Below, in pieces: positions 7,194 through 15,426 of a stretch of DNA of 16,009 nt (its first letter is position 1; every line of letters starts with the position of its first letter). The notes below the pieces were generated by a model. It saw only the letters and a program-made list of their open reading frames with translations. It was not told where the DNA came from and ran no database searches. A program made the translations under genes and the position numbers. Source of the stretch: Coprococcus sp. Lineage in GTDB: Bacteria; Bacillota; Clostridia; Lachnospirales; Lachnospiraceae. The stretch lies in the NCBI GenBank assembly GCA_016297325.1, contig JAEDGW010000060.1, positions 1 to 16,009 of the forward strand, read 5' to 3'.

Positions 7194-8107
7194 CAGAGAT
7201 GAACGATGCGGTTTTGCCAGGTGATATAGAAGAGCAGATCAGGAAGAAGGCTGAGGATGTAAGCGCTATAGTTGAGGCTTTTCTGCCTGAGATCACAGGA
7301 TTTCCGAAGACTGTATGTGAGGCCATGGCCTATTCCGTTGAGGCTGGCGGCAAGAGGCTCCGCCCGATGCTCATGCAGGAGACTTTCAGATTGTTTGGCG
7401 GAACATCGGATGTGGTGAAGCCATTTATGGCAGCTATAGAGATGATCCATACATACTCTCTGATACATGATGATCTTCCTGCTCTTGACAATGATGATTA
7501 CAGAAGGGGCAGAAAGACGTCACATGTTGTATTTGGCGAGGCAATGGCCATACTGGCTGGCGATGCACTCTTAAATTATGCATATGAGACGGCATGCAAA
7601 GCATTTGCCATGGATACTGACGTGAAGAAGGTTGCAGACGCACTGTGTGTGCTTGCAAGAAAGCCAGGAATATACGGCATGATAGGCGGTCAGGTCGTTG
7701 ACGTCGAGATGACCGGAAAGCAGCTCACAAAGGAGCAGCTAGAGTATGTATATGAGAATAAGACTGGTGCACTGATAGAGGCATCTATGATGATAGGAGC
7801 CATTCTGGCAGGGGCGGATGAAGCGCAGATAAAGGCTGTGGAAAAGATCGCCTCGGATGTGGGAATGGCATTCCAGATACAGGACGATATCCTTGATGTG
7901 TGCGGCGATAGTGCTATACTTGGCAAGCCGACACTGAGTGATGAGGAAAACGGCAAGGTTACATATGTCACGATACATGGAGTGGATGAGTCGAGACGGT
8001 ATGTGAGGGAGCTGTCGGAGAGAGCAGTAAGAGAATTGGAAGAGATGGGCGGAGACAATGAGTTCCTTAAGGAGCTTGTGATCTGGCTGGTTGGCAGACA
8101 GAGATAA
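7190..8107 (+). CDS. ispA: Short-chain polyprenyl diphosphate synthase (farnesyl diphosphate synthase)
   Basis: This enzyme condenses isopentenyl diphosphate with dimethylallyl and geranyl diphosphate to make farnesyl diphosphate, the precursor of undecaprenyl carriers and quinone or tRNA side chains. The 305-residue product contains GGKRLRPML, the first Asp-rich motif DDLPALDND (94-102) and the second motif DDILD (232-236) in FQIQDDILDVCGD. Both are intact. The start overlaps xseB by four bases. Chain length cannot be decided firmly from the sequence, but position beside xseB and dxs and overall similarity to bacterial IspA favour farnesyl (or geranyl/geranylgeranyl) synthase. It and dxs form an isoprenoid pair. 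Confidence 0.92.
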   Translation: MTEMNDAVLPGDIEEQIRKKAEDVSAIVEAFLPEITGFPKTVCEAMAYSVEAGGKRLRPMLMQETFRLFGGTSDVVKPFMAAIEMIHTYSLIHDDLPALDNDDYRRGRKTSHVVFGEAMAILAGDALLNYAYETACKAFAMDTDVKKVADALCVLARKPGIYGMIGGQVVDVEMTGKQLTKEQLEYVYENKTGALIEASMMIGAILAGADEAQIKAVEKIASDVGMAFQIQDDILDVCGDSAILGKPTLSDEENGKVTYVTIHGVDESRRYVRELSERAVRELEEMGGDNEFLKELVIWLVGRQR

Positions 8108-8128
8108 CATCCGGCCAGTGGTGTGTGT

Positions 8129-9991
8129 ATGAATATACTGGATAGAATAAATCAGGAAAATGATATAAAGAACATTGACAGAGAAGATCTGCCTGAGCTG
8201 GCGGATGAGATAAGGGAATTTCTGGTGTCACATGTAAGTGAGACCGGCGGCCATCTGGCACCGAATCTCGGGTGTGTGGAGCTGACGATAGCCCTCCACA
8301 GAGTCCTTGATTTCCCTAAGGATAAGCTCATATGGGATGTGGGACATCAGTCTTATGTCCACAAGATACTGACTGGCAGGAAGAATGATATGTCAAGTCT
8401 CAGGCAGCTTGGTGGAATGTCGGGATTTCCAAAGAGCAGTGAGAGTCCGTGTGATTCCTTCAATACAGGACACAGCTCCACTTCGATATCCGCCGCCCTC
8501 GGCATGGCGTGTGCCAGGAGCATAAAGGGCACTGATGAGAAGATCGCAGCGGTTATAGGAGACGGATCATTTACCGGCGGAATGGTGTATGAAGCCATGA
8601 ACAACATGGCAGATATAAAGACAAGCTGTCTGGTGGTGCTGAATGACAACAATATGTCCATAGACCAGAATGTGGGTGGTATGTCGACATATCTCAGCAA
8701 GCTCAGAGTTGGACAGCAGTACAATGATTTTAAGGGCAACGTGGAGAAGCTGCTCATGAAGATACCTGTGGCGGGAGAGCATCTGGCCAGAGGACTCAAG
8801 AAGTCCAAGGATTCCATAAAGCAGATACTTGTGCCGGGGATGTTTTTTGAAGAGCTCGGTGTGACGTATATAGGTCCGATAGACGGACATGATATAGATG
8901 TCATGGAGGCCACATTCAGGAAGGCGCTGCAGCTCGACAAGCCTATACTTGTCCACGTCAAGACTGTAAAGGGCAAGGGCTATGTGCACGCTGAGAAGCA
9001 TCCAAGCTATTTCCACGGTGTCGAGCCTTTTGATATCCAGACAGGCAGGATGTTCAGAGAGAAAAAAGCCATGACAAACACTGCCGTATTTGCCAAAAAG
9101 CTTGTGGAGCTGGGCAGAAAGGATGAAAGGCTTGTGGCTATAACTGCAGCTATGGGCAAGGGAACTGGTGTGTCCATGTTTGCGCAGGAGTTCCCAGACC
9201 GGGCGTTTGATGTGGGAATAGCAGAGGAACACGCTGTGACATTTGCCGCGGGACTTGCCGCATCCGGCCTTGTTCCTGTGGTGGCTATATATTCGTCGTT
9301 CCTGCAGAGGGCATATGACCAGATACTTCACGATGTGTGCCTGCAGAAACTTCATGTGATATTTGCGATAGACAGATCCGGGCTTGTGGGTGCGGACGGT
9401 GATACACATCAGGGAATATTTGACACGGCGTTCCTGTCACATATTCCGAATATGACGATCATTGCGCCGAAGAACAGATATGAGCTCACAAAGGCCATGG
9501 AGTGGGCGGTTGCCTATGATGGCCCTGTGGCTATCAAGTATTCAAGAGGCGAGGCTTACTATGGCCTTAAGAATGCTGCAGCACCTGTGGAATATGGAAA
9601 AAGTGAGGTGATACACCGTGGCAGCAGCGGCCTGGCACTTATAGCTGTAGGCAATATGGTCCAGGAGATGGAGAAGGTTTATGATAAGTTCGTCGAAGAA
9701 GGCACTGATGTCACATTTGTAAATGCGAGATTTTTAAAGCCATTTGACGCTGAACTGATAGATGATCTCAGCCGGGATCACGACAGGATATTTGTCGTTG
9801 AAGAAGGAATAAAGCATGGCGGTTACGGCAGCATGATAGAGGAGTATGTGGAGGAAAAACAGCTTCCGGTCAAGGTGACGACATATGCCATAGAGGACAG
9901 CTTTGTCCAGCATGGAACCGTGCCACAGCTCAGAAAACTGCTGGGGCTGGATGCATCTTCTATATATGACAGGATCAAAGAGAATAACTGA
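8129..9991 (+). CDS. dxs: 1-deoxy-D-xylulose-5-phosphate synthase
   Basis: Dxs joins pyruvate and glyceraldehyde-3-phosphate, using thiamine diphosphate, in the first step of the non-mevalonate isoprenoid pathway. The 620-residue product has the normal length. It shows WDVGHQSYVHKILTGR, the cofactor motif GDGS (144-147) with NDNN (172-175), the catalytic Glu in AEEHAVTFAAG (residue 366), DRSGLVGADGDTHQG (from 415; the usual form is DRAG) and the C-terminal EEGIKHGGYGS. The ATG at 8129 was chosen; a GTG at 8123 would add two residues. No AGGAG-like site precedes either, so translation may depend on coupling to ispA, 21 bases upstream. Confidence 0.95.
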   Translation: MNILDRINQENDIKNIDREDLPELADEIREFLVSHVSETGGHLAPNLGCVELTIALHRVLDFPKDKLIWDVGHQSYVHKILTGRKNDMSSLRQLGGMSGFPKSSESPCDSFNTGHSSTSISAALGMACARSIKGTDEKIAAVIGDGSFTGGMVYEAMNNMADIKTSCLVVLNDNNMSIDQNVGGMSTYLSKLRVGQQYNDFKGNVEKLLMKIPVAGEHLARGLKKSKDSIKQILVPGMFFEELGVTYIGPIDGHDIDVMEATFRKALQLDKPILVHVKTVKGKGYVHAEKHPSYFHGVEPFDIQTGRMFREKKAMTNTAVFAKKLVELGRKDERLVAITAAMGKGTGVSMFAQEFPDRAFDVGIAEEHAVTFAAGLAASGLVPVVAIYSSFLQRAYDQILHDVCLQKLHVIFAIDRSGLVGADGDTHQGIFDTAFLSHIPNMTIIAPKNRYELTKAMEWAVAYDGPVAIKYSRGEAYYGLKNAAAPVEYGKSEVIHRGSSGLALIAVGNMVQEMEKVYDKFVEEGTDVTFVNARFLKPFDAELIDDLSRDHDRIFVVEEGIKHGGYGSMIEEYVEEKQLPVKVTTYAIEDSFVQHGTVPQLRKLLGLDASSIYDRIKENN

Positions 9992-10032
9992 GTAATTAAG
10001 AATGAGTACAAATATATATACGAGGAAAACTG

Positions 10033-10839
10033 ATGAAGAAGAGACTTGATGTGCTTCTGGTTGAACAGGGGCTTGCAGATTCCCGTGAGAAGGCGAAGGC
10101 GATAATCATGTCGGGAATCGTGTATGTTGACAATAACAAAGAAGATAAGGCTGGAACGACATTTGAGGAGACTGCCCAGGTTGAGGTGAGGGGCAATACT
10201 TTAAGATATGTGAGCCGCGGCGGCTTGAAACTTGAGAAGGCCATGAACAATTTCGGCGTGACACTGGATGGCAAGGTGTGTATGGACGTTGGCGCATCCA
10301 CAGGAGGATTCACGGACTGTATGCTCCAGAACGGGGCGGTGAAGGTGTATTCCGTCGATGTGGGTCATGGACAGCTTGCATGGAAGCTCAGGAATGATGA
10401 GCGTGTTGTGTGCATGGAGAAGACCAACATAAGATATGTGACGCCAGATGATATAGATGACAGGATAGAATTTGCATCTATAGATGTATCTTTCATCTCA
10501 CTCACAAAGGTTCTTCCAGCGGTTAAAGAGCTGCTTACGGAGAATGGAGAGATAGTATGTCTCATAAAGCCGCAGTTTGAGGCTGGCCGTGAGAAGGTCG
10601 GCAAGAAAGGCGTGGTAAGGGAACTGTCCACCCATATAGAGGTTGTACAGATGATAGTTGATTATGCCAGAAACAATGGTTTCAGGACTCTTGACCTGAG
10701 TTATTCTCCTATAAAAGGACCGGAGGGCAATATCGAATATCTTCTATATATAACAAAGGATGAGAGCAGGGAGAACGCTGAATTTGATATAAAAGCTCTT
10801 GTCAGTGAGTCCCACGATACGCTTAATAAATCTGTATAA
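10033..10839 (+). CDS. tlyA: TlyA-family rRNA 2'-O-methyltransferase (hemolysin family)
   Basis: TlyA proteins methylate cytidine 2'-O positions in rRNA and were first named as haemolysins; the Bacillus relative is YqxC. The 268-residue product has an N-terminal S4 RNA-binding domain (KKRLDVLLVEQGLADSREKA, about residues 1-60). An FtsJ-type methyltransferase domain follows, with cofactor loop DVGASTGGF at 85-93, then SIDVSFISL, and LIKPQFEAGREKVGKKG carrying the catalytic Lys region. The start ATG at 10033 has GAGGA at 10022-10026 at good spacing. A 41-base gap follows dxs and a ten-base gap leads to nadK. Which rRNA sites are modified cannot be read from the sequence. Confidence 0.92.
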   Translation: MKKRLDVLLVEQGLADSREKAKAIIMSGIVYVDNNKEDKAGTTFEETAQVEVRGNTLRYVSRGGLKLEKAMNNFGVTLDGKVCMDVGASTGGFTDCMLQNGAVKVYSVDVGHGQLAWKLRNDERVVCMEKTNIRYVTPDDIDDRIEFASIDVSFISLTKVLPAVKELLTENGEIVCLIKPQFEAGREKVGKKGVVRELSTHIEVVQMIVDYARNNGFRTLDLSYSPIKGPEGNIEYLLYITKDESRENAEFDIKALVSESHDTLNKSV

Positions 10840-10849
10840 AGGAGAGGAC

Positions 10850-11704
10850 ATGAAGGCATTTTACATAGTATATAACCCGGACAAGGACGATGACGCCCAG
10901 GTGTTGGCAAGGCTTCGGGATTATATACAGGAAAAAAACTGCGTGAGCGGATATATGGATTGTTACAGCTTCAGCGCTCTTGGCAAAGATGAGGTTGTCC
11001 GTGTGCTTTCCGGGTATGACTGCATACTTGTCCTCGGAGGGGACGGAACTCTGCTCAATGCGGCGTCCACGGTCAGTCATGTTGATATACCGCTGTTTGG
11101 GATAAATCTTGGAACAGTCGGTTTTCTGACTGAGGGAGAGGTGACGAACCTTGCTGCTATCATGGAAAGACTCTTATCTGACGACTTCTCTATTCAGGAG
11201 AGGATGATGATAAGGGGAAGTGTGAGATCCGGTGACAATGCTGTGCTGCGAAAGCGGGCGTTAAACGATATCGTCATAAGCAGAGCCGGATTTTCAAGAC
11301 TAATAGGCCTTGATGTGTATGTGAATGGAAGCTTCCTGAATGCATATGAGGGCGATGGAATCATCATATCCACGCCTACAGGATCGACCGGTTACAATCT
11401 GTCTGCGGGAGGCCCTATAGTTGATCCCATGGCACAGCTTATGATAATCACCCCAGTATGTCCACATTCTCTTACATCCAAGAGTATTGTTCTTCCGAGC
11501 GATGCGGAGGTGTCCATCGCTATAGCAAAGAAGAGGAAGACACAGGAGACAGAGGCGATAGTTTCATTTGACGGTGGCAATGATCTGGAACTCTCAGCGG
11601 GGGATATATTTGATATATGTGTATCCAAGAGGACCACAAAGCTCATAAAGGCCAGCGATGTGAATTTCTACGAGATACTTAGAAATAAGCTTGGGGGAAA
11701 ATAG
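10850..11704 (+). CDS. nadK: NAD kinase
   Basis: NAD kinase phosphorylates NAD to NADP and is essential in most bacteria. The 284-residue product has the phosphate-binding GGDGT (63-67) in LVLGGDGTLLNAAS, then GINLGTVGFL, the ALNDIVISR segment with its Asn-Asp pair, and TPTGSTGYNLSAGGPIVDP, all hallmark motifs of the family. The start ATG at 10850 follows a strong ribosome-binding site, AAGGAGAGG (10839-10847), immediately after the tlyA stop. One base separates its stop from the argR start, indicating co-transcription and probably coupled translation. Confidence 0.95.
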   Translation: MKAFYIVYNPDKDDDAQVLARLRDYIQEKNCVSGYMDCYSFSALGKDEVVRVLSGYDCILVLGGDGTLLNAASTVSHVDIPLFGINLGTVGFLTEGEVTNLAAIMERLLSDDFSIQERMMIRGSVRSGDNAVLRKRALNDIVISRAGFSRLIGLDVYVNGSFLNAYEGDGIIISTPTGSTGYNLSAGGPIVDPMAQLMIITPVCPHSLTSKSIVLPSDAEVSIAIAKKRKTQETEAIVSFDGGNDLELSAGDIFDICVSKRTTKLIKASDVNFYEILRNKLGGK

Positions 11705-11705
11705 C

Positions 11706-12155
11706 ATGAAGCAAAAGAGACAGGCTATGATATTGGCTATAATAGAACAGTACGATATAGAGACTCAGGATGAACTGCAGGAGAAACTGGCGGAGGCCGG
11801 GTTCAAGACAACCCAGGCTACGATCTCTAGAGATATAAGGGAGATAAACCTCACAAAGGTTGCGGTTGCAGGCGGCAGACAGAAGTACACTCTGGGAAAA
11901 CAGACAAACCATGAATCCATAGAGTCGTACAGAAAAGTGCTCAGTGCGGGCATACTGTCCATGGTTCCGGCAGAGAATCTCATAGTCATCAAGACCGTAT
12001 CCGGTATGGCCATGGCTGTTGCGGCGGCACTTGACAACGTGGAGATAAATGGACTTCTCGGAAGTATAGCAGGAGATGATACTATATTTCTGGCAGTCAG
12101 AAGCCGTGATATGACAGATACGGTCATGAAAGCGATAGAGAAAAACAGGGGATGA
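11706..12155 (+). CDS. argR: Arginine repressor (ArgR/AhrC)
   Basis: ArgR is the hexameric arginine-sensing regulator that represses biosynthesis and can activate catabolism. The 149-residue product has the standard length. The N-terminal winged helix carries TQATISRDIREINLTKV (from residue 36), and the C-terminal oligomerisation and arginine-binding domain carries GSIAGDDTIFLAVR, with the Asp pair at 124-125 that contacts arginine. The ATG at 11706 lies one base after nadK, with GGGGGAAA just upstream. In Clostridia argR is commonly placed between nadK and recN, so position alone implies nothing about arginine genes here. An AT-rich gap with ATATAT dyads follows. Confidence 0.95.
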   Translation: MKQKRQAMILAIIEQYDIETQDELQEKLAEAGFKTTQATISRDIREINLTKVAVAGGRQKYTLGKQTNHESIESYRKVLSAGILSMVPAENLIVIKTVSGMAMAVAAALDNVEINGLLGSIAGDDTIFLAVRSRDMTDTVMKAIEKNRG

Positions 12156-12160
12156 CAGCC

Positions 12161-12248
12161 CTTGGAGCAAAATATATTTTAAGACTTCAGCTTGGAATAT
12201 ATTTAGTCCCGAATATATTATTTAATAAGATATAACATAAAAGTTATA
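12161..12248. repeat. AT-rich repeat and dyad cluster between argR and recN
   Basis: CTTGGA followed by an ATATATTT block occurs at 12161-12180 and again at 12191-12206, exactly 30 bases apart. A third ATATAT block is at 12211-12219. The first contains the perfect palindrome AAAATATATTTT (12169-12180). A separate dyad pairs TATAAC (12231-12236) with GTTATA (12243-12248). These may be operator sites; no match to a standard ARG box is visible. Confidence 0.4.
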
Positions 12249-12250
12249 GA
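12222..12250 (+). promoter_or_regulatory. Possible recN promoter
   Basis: TTAATA (12222-12227) and TATAGA (12245-12250) are spaced by 17 bases and match the sigma-A hexamers at four and five of six positions. The TATAAC/GTTATA dyad lies between and partly over them. In such AT-rich DNA this could be chance. Confidence 0.3.
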
Positions 12251-12297
12251 TAAAAAGCATGATATGTAGAGATTCTGTGTGACAACAGGAGGAAATG

Positions 12298-13983
12298 ATG
12301 TTACTTAATGTACATATAAAAAACATTGCGCTCATTGATGATGCAAATGTGAATTTTACAGACAATCTCAATATACTGACCGGTGAGACCGGAGCAGGTA
12401 AATCCATAATCATGGGTGCGCTCAAGATAGGAATGGGAGACAAGCTTCCAAAGGATATAGTCAGGGAACAGGGCAAAGAGGGATTTTGCCAGCTTTTGTT
12501 TCTTGTGGATGATGAGCAGACGGCAGATCAGATCAGAGAGCTCGGCGTGAATCCGTCGGAGGATGGCGAGATCCTCATCACCAGACGTATAGTTGGCTCC
12601 AGAACTATAAATACTATAAATGATATGGCAGTCACGGCGTCCAAGCTTAAAGAGGTGTCAGCACTTCTCATAGATATGCATACTCAGCATCAGCAGCAGA
12701 CGCTTATGAAAAAAGCGGAGCACATAAAGATCCTTGACAGATATGGCAGAGAGACTATAGAGAATGTCAAGGCCGAGGTTGCAGTTTGTCATGGTGAGTA
12801 TGTAAAGCTGAAGAAGGAGCTAGATGAGCTTACCATGGATGAGAGCGAGAGAAGCCGTAAGGTGGAATTTCTCAAATATCAGATATCCGAGATAGAGGCT
12901 TCCAACATAAAGCCGGGTGAGGACGATGATGTAGAACATCAGTATAACAAGATGGTGAATGCCAGAGATATAGTTGCCGCTGCATCCGAAGTGTACAGCG
13001 TCACAGGTTATGAGATGTCTTCATCGGCGGGCAGTGAGATAGGAAGAGTCCTTGGAACATTGAGAGGGATAAAGGATCTCGATGGTGAGATAGACGGGCT
13101 TTACAGTCAGCTTGAGAATATAGATGCACTTTTAAACGATTTTAATGTTGAACTCAGCAATTATATGCAGAGCCTGGAATTTGACGATGCCGAATACAGA
13201 AGTGTGGAATCAAGGCTTGATGTGATAAATGACATAAAGGGAAAATACGGCGCTACAGTGCAGGATGTGTATGACTATCTTGATAATATCAAGAAGGAAT
13301 ATGACAGACTTGCAGAGTACGATGAGTATATAGCTGATCTTTCGGGCAGAATAAAAAAGGCTGAGAAGGCTATGATGTCGGCGGCGGCAAGGCTCACAGA
13401 GGAGAGAAAGAAACAGGCTGAAAAGCTCTGCAGGGAGATAAGCGAGGCGCTGGCTGACTTAAGCTTTATGGAGGTCAGATTCGACATGGTATTTGATGAA
13501 CTGGCGGAGTGCACGGCGAATGGAATTGACGATTGCTATTTTGTCATATCAACGAATGTCGGAGAGAAGATGAGACCATTATATGAGGTTGCATCTGGTG
13601 GTGAGCTTTCCAGGATCATGCTTGCGATAAAATCATGTATGGCATCCGAGGACAATATCGGAACTCTTGTATTTGACGAGATAGATGTAGGTATAAGCGG
13701 CAGGGCGGCTCAGGCGGTCGCTGAAAAAATGGCAGTTATTTCCAGAAGCCATCAGGTCATAAGCATAACTCATCTTCCTCAGATAGCAGCGATGGCGGAC
13801 AGTCATTATCTTATAGAAAAGTCGGCCGAAGGCGGAAAGACAGTCACCCATATTGAGAGACTTGGAGAAGAAGAATCGATCCTTGAGATTGCAAGACTTC
13901 TCGGCGGTGTAACTATCACAGACGCAGTTATGAGCAATGCCAGAGAGATGAAACAAATGGCAGAAAAGTCAAAAAATTACTGA
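12298..13983 (+). CDS. recN: DNA repair protein RecN
   Basis: RecN is an SMC-like ATPase that acts early in double-strand-break repair. The 561-residue product has the split ATPase. The N-terminal half carries Walker A GETGAGKS (29-36), and a long coiled-coil middle spans about residues 150-370. The C-terminal half has the signature ASGGELSR (432-439) and Walker B LVFDEIDVGISG (457-468), followed by ISITHLPQIAAMAD. All ATPase motifs are intact and the length is normal. Of two adjacent ATGs (12295, 12298), the second has proper spacing from AGGAGG at 12287-12292. No LexA-type box is seen upstream. A terminator follows the stop closely. Confidence 0.96.
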   Translation: MLLNVHIKNIALIDDANVNFTDNLNILTGETGAGKSIIMGALKIGMGDKLPKDIVREQGKEGFCQLLFLVDDEQTADQIRELGVNPSEDGEILITRRIVGSRTINTINDMAVTASKLKEVSALLIDMHTQHQQQTLMKKAEHIKILDRYGRETIENVKAEVAVCHGEYVKLKKELDELTMDESERSRKVEFLKYQISEIEASNIKPGEDDDVEHQYNKMVNARDIVAAASEVYSVTGYEMSSSAGSEIGRVLGTLRGIKDLDGEIDGLYSQLENIDALLNDFNVELSNYMQSLEFDDAEYRSVESRLDVINDIKGKYGATVQDVYDYLDNIKKEYDRLAEYDEYIADLSGRIKKAEKAMMSAAARLTEERKKQAEKLCREISEALADLSFMEVRFDMVFDELAECTANGIDDCYFVISTNVGEKMRPLYEVASGGELSRIMLAIKSCMASEDNIGTLVFDEIDVGISGRAAQAVAEKMAVISRSHQVISITHLPQIAAMADSHYLIEKSAEGGKTVTHIERLGEEESILEIARLLGGVTITDAVMSNAREMKQMAEKSKNY

Positions 13984-14011
13984 TATAAACAAGATCAAAT
14001 AAAACATACTA
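13983..14011 (+). promoter_or_regulatory. Possible sigma-G/sigma-F-like promoter for spoIVB
   Basis: CATACTA at 14005-14011 fits the sigma-G -10 pattern (CATxHTA). ATATA at 13983-13987, 17 bases upstream, matches four of five positions of the -35 (GHATR). spoIVB is a forespore gene under sigma-F/sigma-G in Bacillus. The -10 overlaps the first bases of the recN terminator, so transcripts starting near 14018 would lack most of the left arm. Confidence 0.35.
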
Positions 14012-14044
14012 AGAGTAATGGCGGGAGCTGTTACTCTTATTTTT
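14010..14044 (+). terminator. Rho-independent terminator after recN
   Basis: TAAGAGTAA (14010-14018) pairs perfectly with TTACTCTTA (14031-14039) around a 12-base loop, followed by TTTTT (14040-14044). It begins 27 bases after the recN stop and should end the recN transcript before spoIVB. Confidence 0.82.
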
Positions 14045-14084
14045 GTTGCACGCGCCACAAAAAATGTTTTAGGAGGGAATGCTT

Positions 14085-15236
14085 ATGTTCAGGAATAAGA
14101 AGTTATTGTCCTTTATAATTGTGGTGGATCTCATACTGCTGGTGGGCGTGTTACTTTTGTGTATATTAGCAGATGGAAAAGATGGAAAAAGCAGTTCGGC
14201 TGGGATGAAGAACGGAACGGATCATATGAGTGACCTGTACGGTGACACCAGTCTTACAATGGAAGGCGCAGCATTGGCGTCCGTTTCAAAAGAAAGTATT
14301 TTTGACGACGATATATATGACAGGGCGGTTGTCCCATCCGGAGAGCCAGTTGGTATATATATGAAGACAGATGGTGTCATGGTTGTCGATATATGTTATT
14401 TCCGAAATGAAGATGGTGTATCATGCTGTCCTTCAGAGGGTGTTCTGCAGACCGGTGACTACATCACTTCGGCTGATGGCAAATCCATATCAAAGCGGTC
14501 GGAGCTTTTAAGCATTGTGTCAGGATGTAATGGAAATCCCATTGATATAACATTTGTCAGAAATGGAGTGACAGAGCACAAGACTGTAACACCTGAGCGG
14601 AACGAGAACGGCAATTATCTCCTCGGCGCGTGGATAAAGGATGACGTGTCGGGAATAGGAACCGTGACATTTGTCGACGGCAACAACTTCATGGCACTTG
14701 GCCATAGTGTATCCGATATAGACACGGGACTTATGATGAAATGCAGCACAGGAGGAGTATATACCACAAATATCACAAATATCAGCAGATCTAAAGTGGC
14801 TGAGCCGGGAAAACTGCAGGGAAGCATTGCTTACAAGAAGGATCTCATCGGAATAATTGATGGCAACAGCAGCAGCGGTATATATGGACACCTGAGCAGC
14901 GTGTACTGCACCCAGAGATACCTCAATGCGGAGAAAATGTATATCGCCAGGGGGGATAGCGTGCATGAGGGCACTGCATATATATACTCAAGAATGACCG
15001 GAGAGCTGCGAAAATACGAGATAGAGATAGAACATGTTGAAAAGAATGCTCCAGACAAAAATATGGAATTCCGTGTGGCAAGCCAGGAACTCCTAGATCT
15101 CACAGGCGGAATAGTCCAGGGACAGTCAGGCTCCCCAATCGTGCAGGATGGAAAGATAGTAGGGGCAGTCACCCACGTATTTGTCGACGACCCAACCCAT
15201 GGGTATGGGATTTTTATTGAGAATATGCTGAGATAG
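14085..15236 (+). CDS. spoIVB: SpoIVB serine peptidase (S55 family)
   Basis: SpoIVB is secreted from the forespore into the intermembrane space and cleaves SpoIVFA, which releases pro-sigma-K processing in the mother cell. The 383-residue product has an N-terminal membrane anchor (about residues 7-28) and a PDZ domain (about residues 80-165, with VLQTGDYITSADGKSI). The S55 peptidase domain has the catalytic His in ALGHSVSD (residue 207) and the nucleophile Ser in GQSGSPIV (residue 348), ending THGYGIFIENML. Both catalytic residues are present. ATG at 14085 was chosen over 14079 because AGGAGGG at 14071-14077 is 7 bases from it but only one from the other. In related genomes spo0A follows. Confidence 0.95.
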   Translation: MFRNKKLLSFIIVVDLILLVGVLLLCILADGKDGKSSSAGMKNGTDHMSDLYGDTSLTMEGAALASVSKESIFDDDIYDRAVVPSGEPVGIYMKTDGVMVVDICYFRNEDGVSCCPSEGVLQTGDYITSADGKSISKRSELLSIVSGCNGNPIDITFVRNGVTEHKTVTPERNENGNYLLGAWIKDDVSGIGTVTFVDGNNFMALGHSVSDIDTGLMMKCSTGGVYTTNITNISRSKVAEPGKLQGSIAYKKDLIGIIDGNSSSGIYGHLSSVYCTQRYLNAEKMYIARGDSVHEGTAYIYSRMTGELRKYEIEIEHVEKNAPDKNMEFRVASQELLDLTGGIVQGQSGSPIVQDGKIVGAVTHVFVDDPTHGYGIFIENMLR

Positions 15237-15256
15237 GAAGTACAGGTCGGTGGTGA

Positions 15257-15426
15257 GGTGAGTAAGTTTATTCATGAGTTAATTGGTGAGTAAGTTGGCG
15301 GTTAGTAAGGTTGGTGCATGAGTTAATTGGTGAGTAAGGTTGGTAATGAGTTAATTGGTGAGTAAATTGGTTGGTAAGTTGGTGGTGAGTAAGGTTAGTG
15401 ATGATAAGTTGGTAATGAGTAAATTA
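15257..15426 (+). repeat. G/T-rich direct repeats with GGTGAGTAA core
   Basis: GGTGAGTAA occurs exactly at 15257, 15285, 15329, 15357 and 15384, spaced 28, 44, 28 and 27 bases. Three copies sit in the longer shared word ATGAGTTAATTGGTGAGTAA (15274, 15318, 15346). Degenerate versions lie at 15300 (GGTTAGTAAGG) and near 15413. Bases 15318-15440 contain no C on this strand. Confidence 0.8.

Noticed and set aside
8567..9409. Minus-strand open frame of 280 codons opposite dxs
   Set aside because: The composition (many His, Cys, Tyr) is that of an antisense shadow, and dxs on the other strand is certain.
12156..12297. LexA box or standard ARG box before recN
   Set aside because: I looked for GAAC-N4-GTTC-like and TGAAT-N4-ATTCA-like sequences in the gap and saw no acceptable match.
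15257..15392. GGTGAGTAA words resembling eukaryotic 5' splice sites
   Set aside because: The context is clearly a bacterial chromosome; there are no intron parts, so the resemblance is coincidental.
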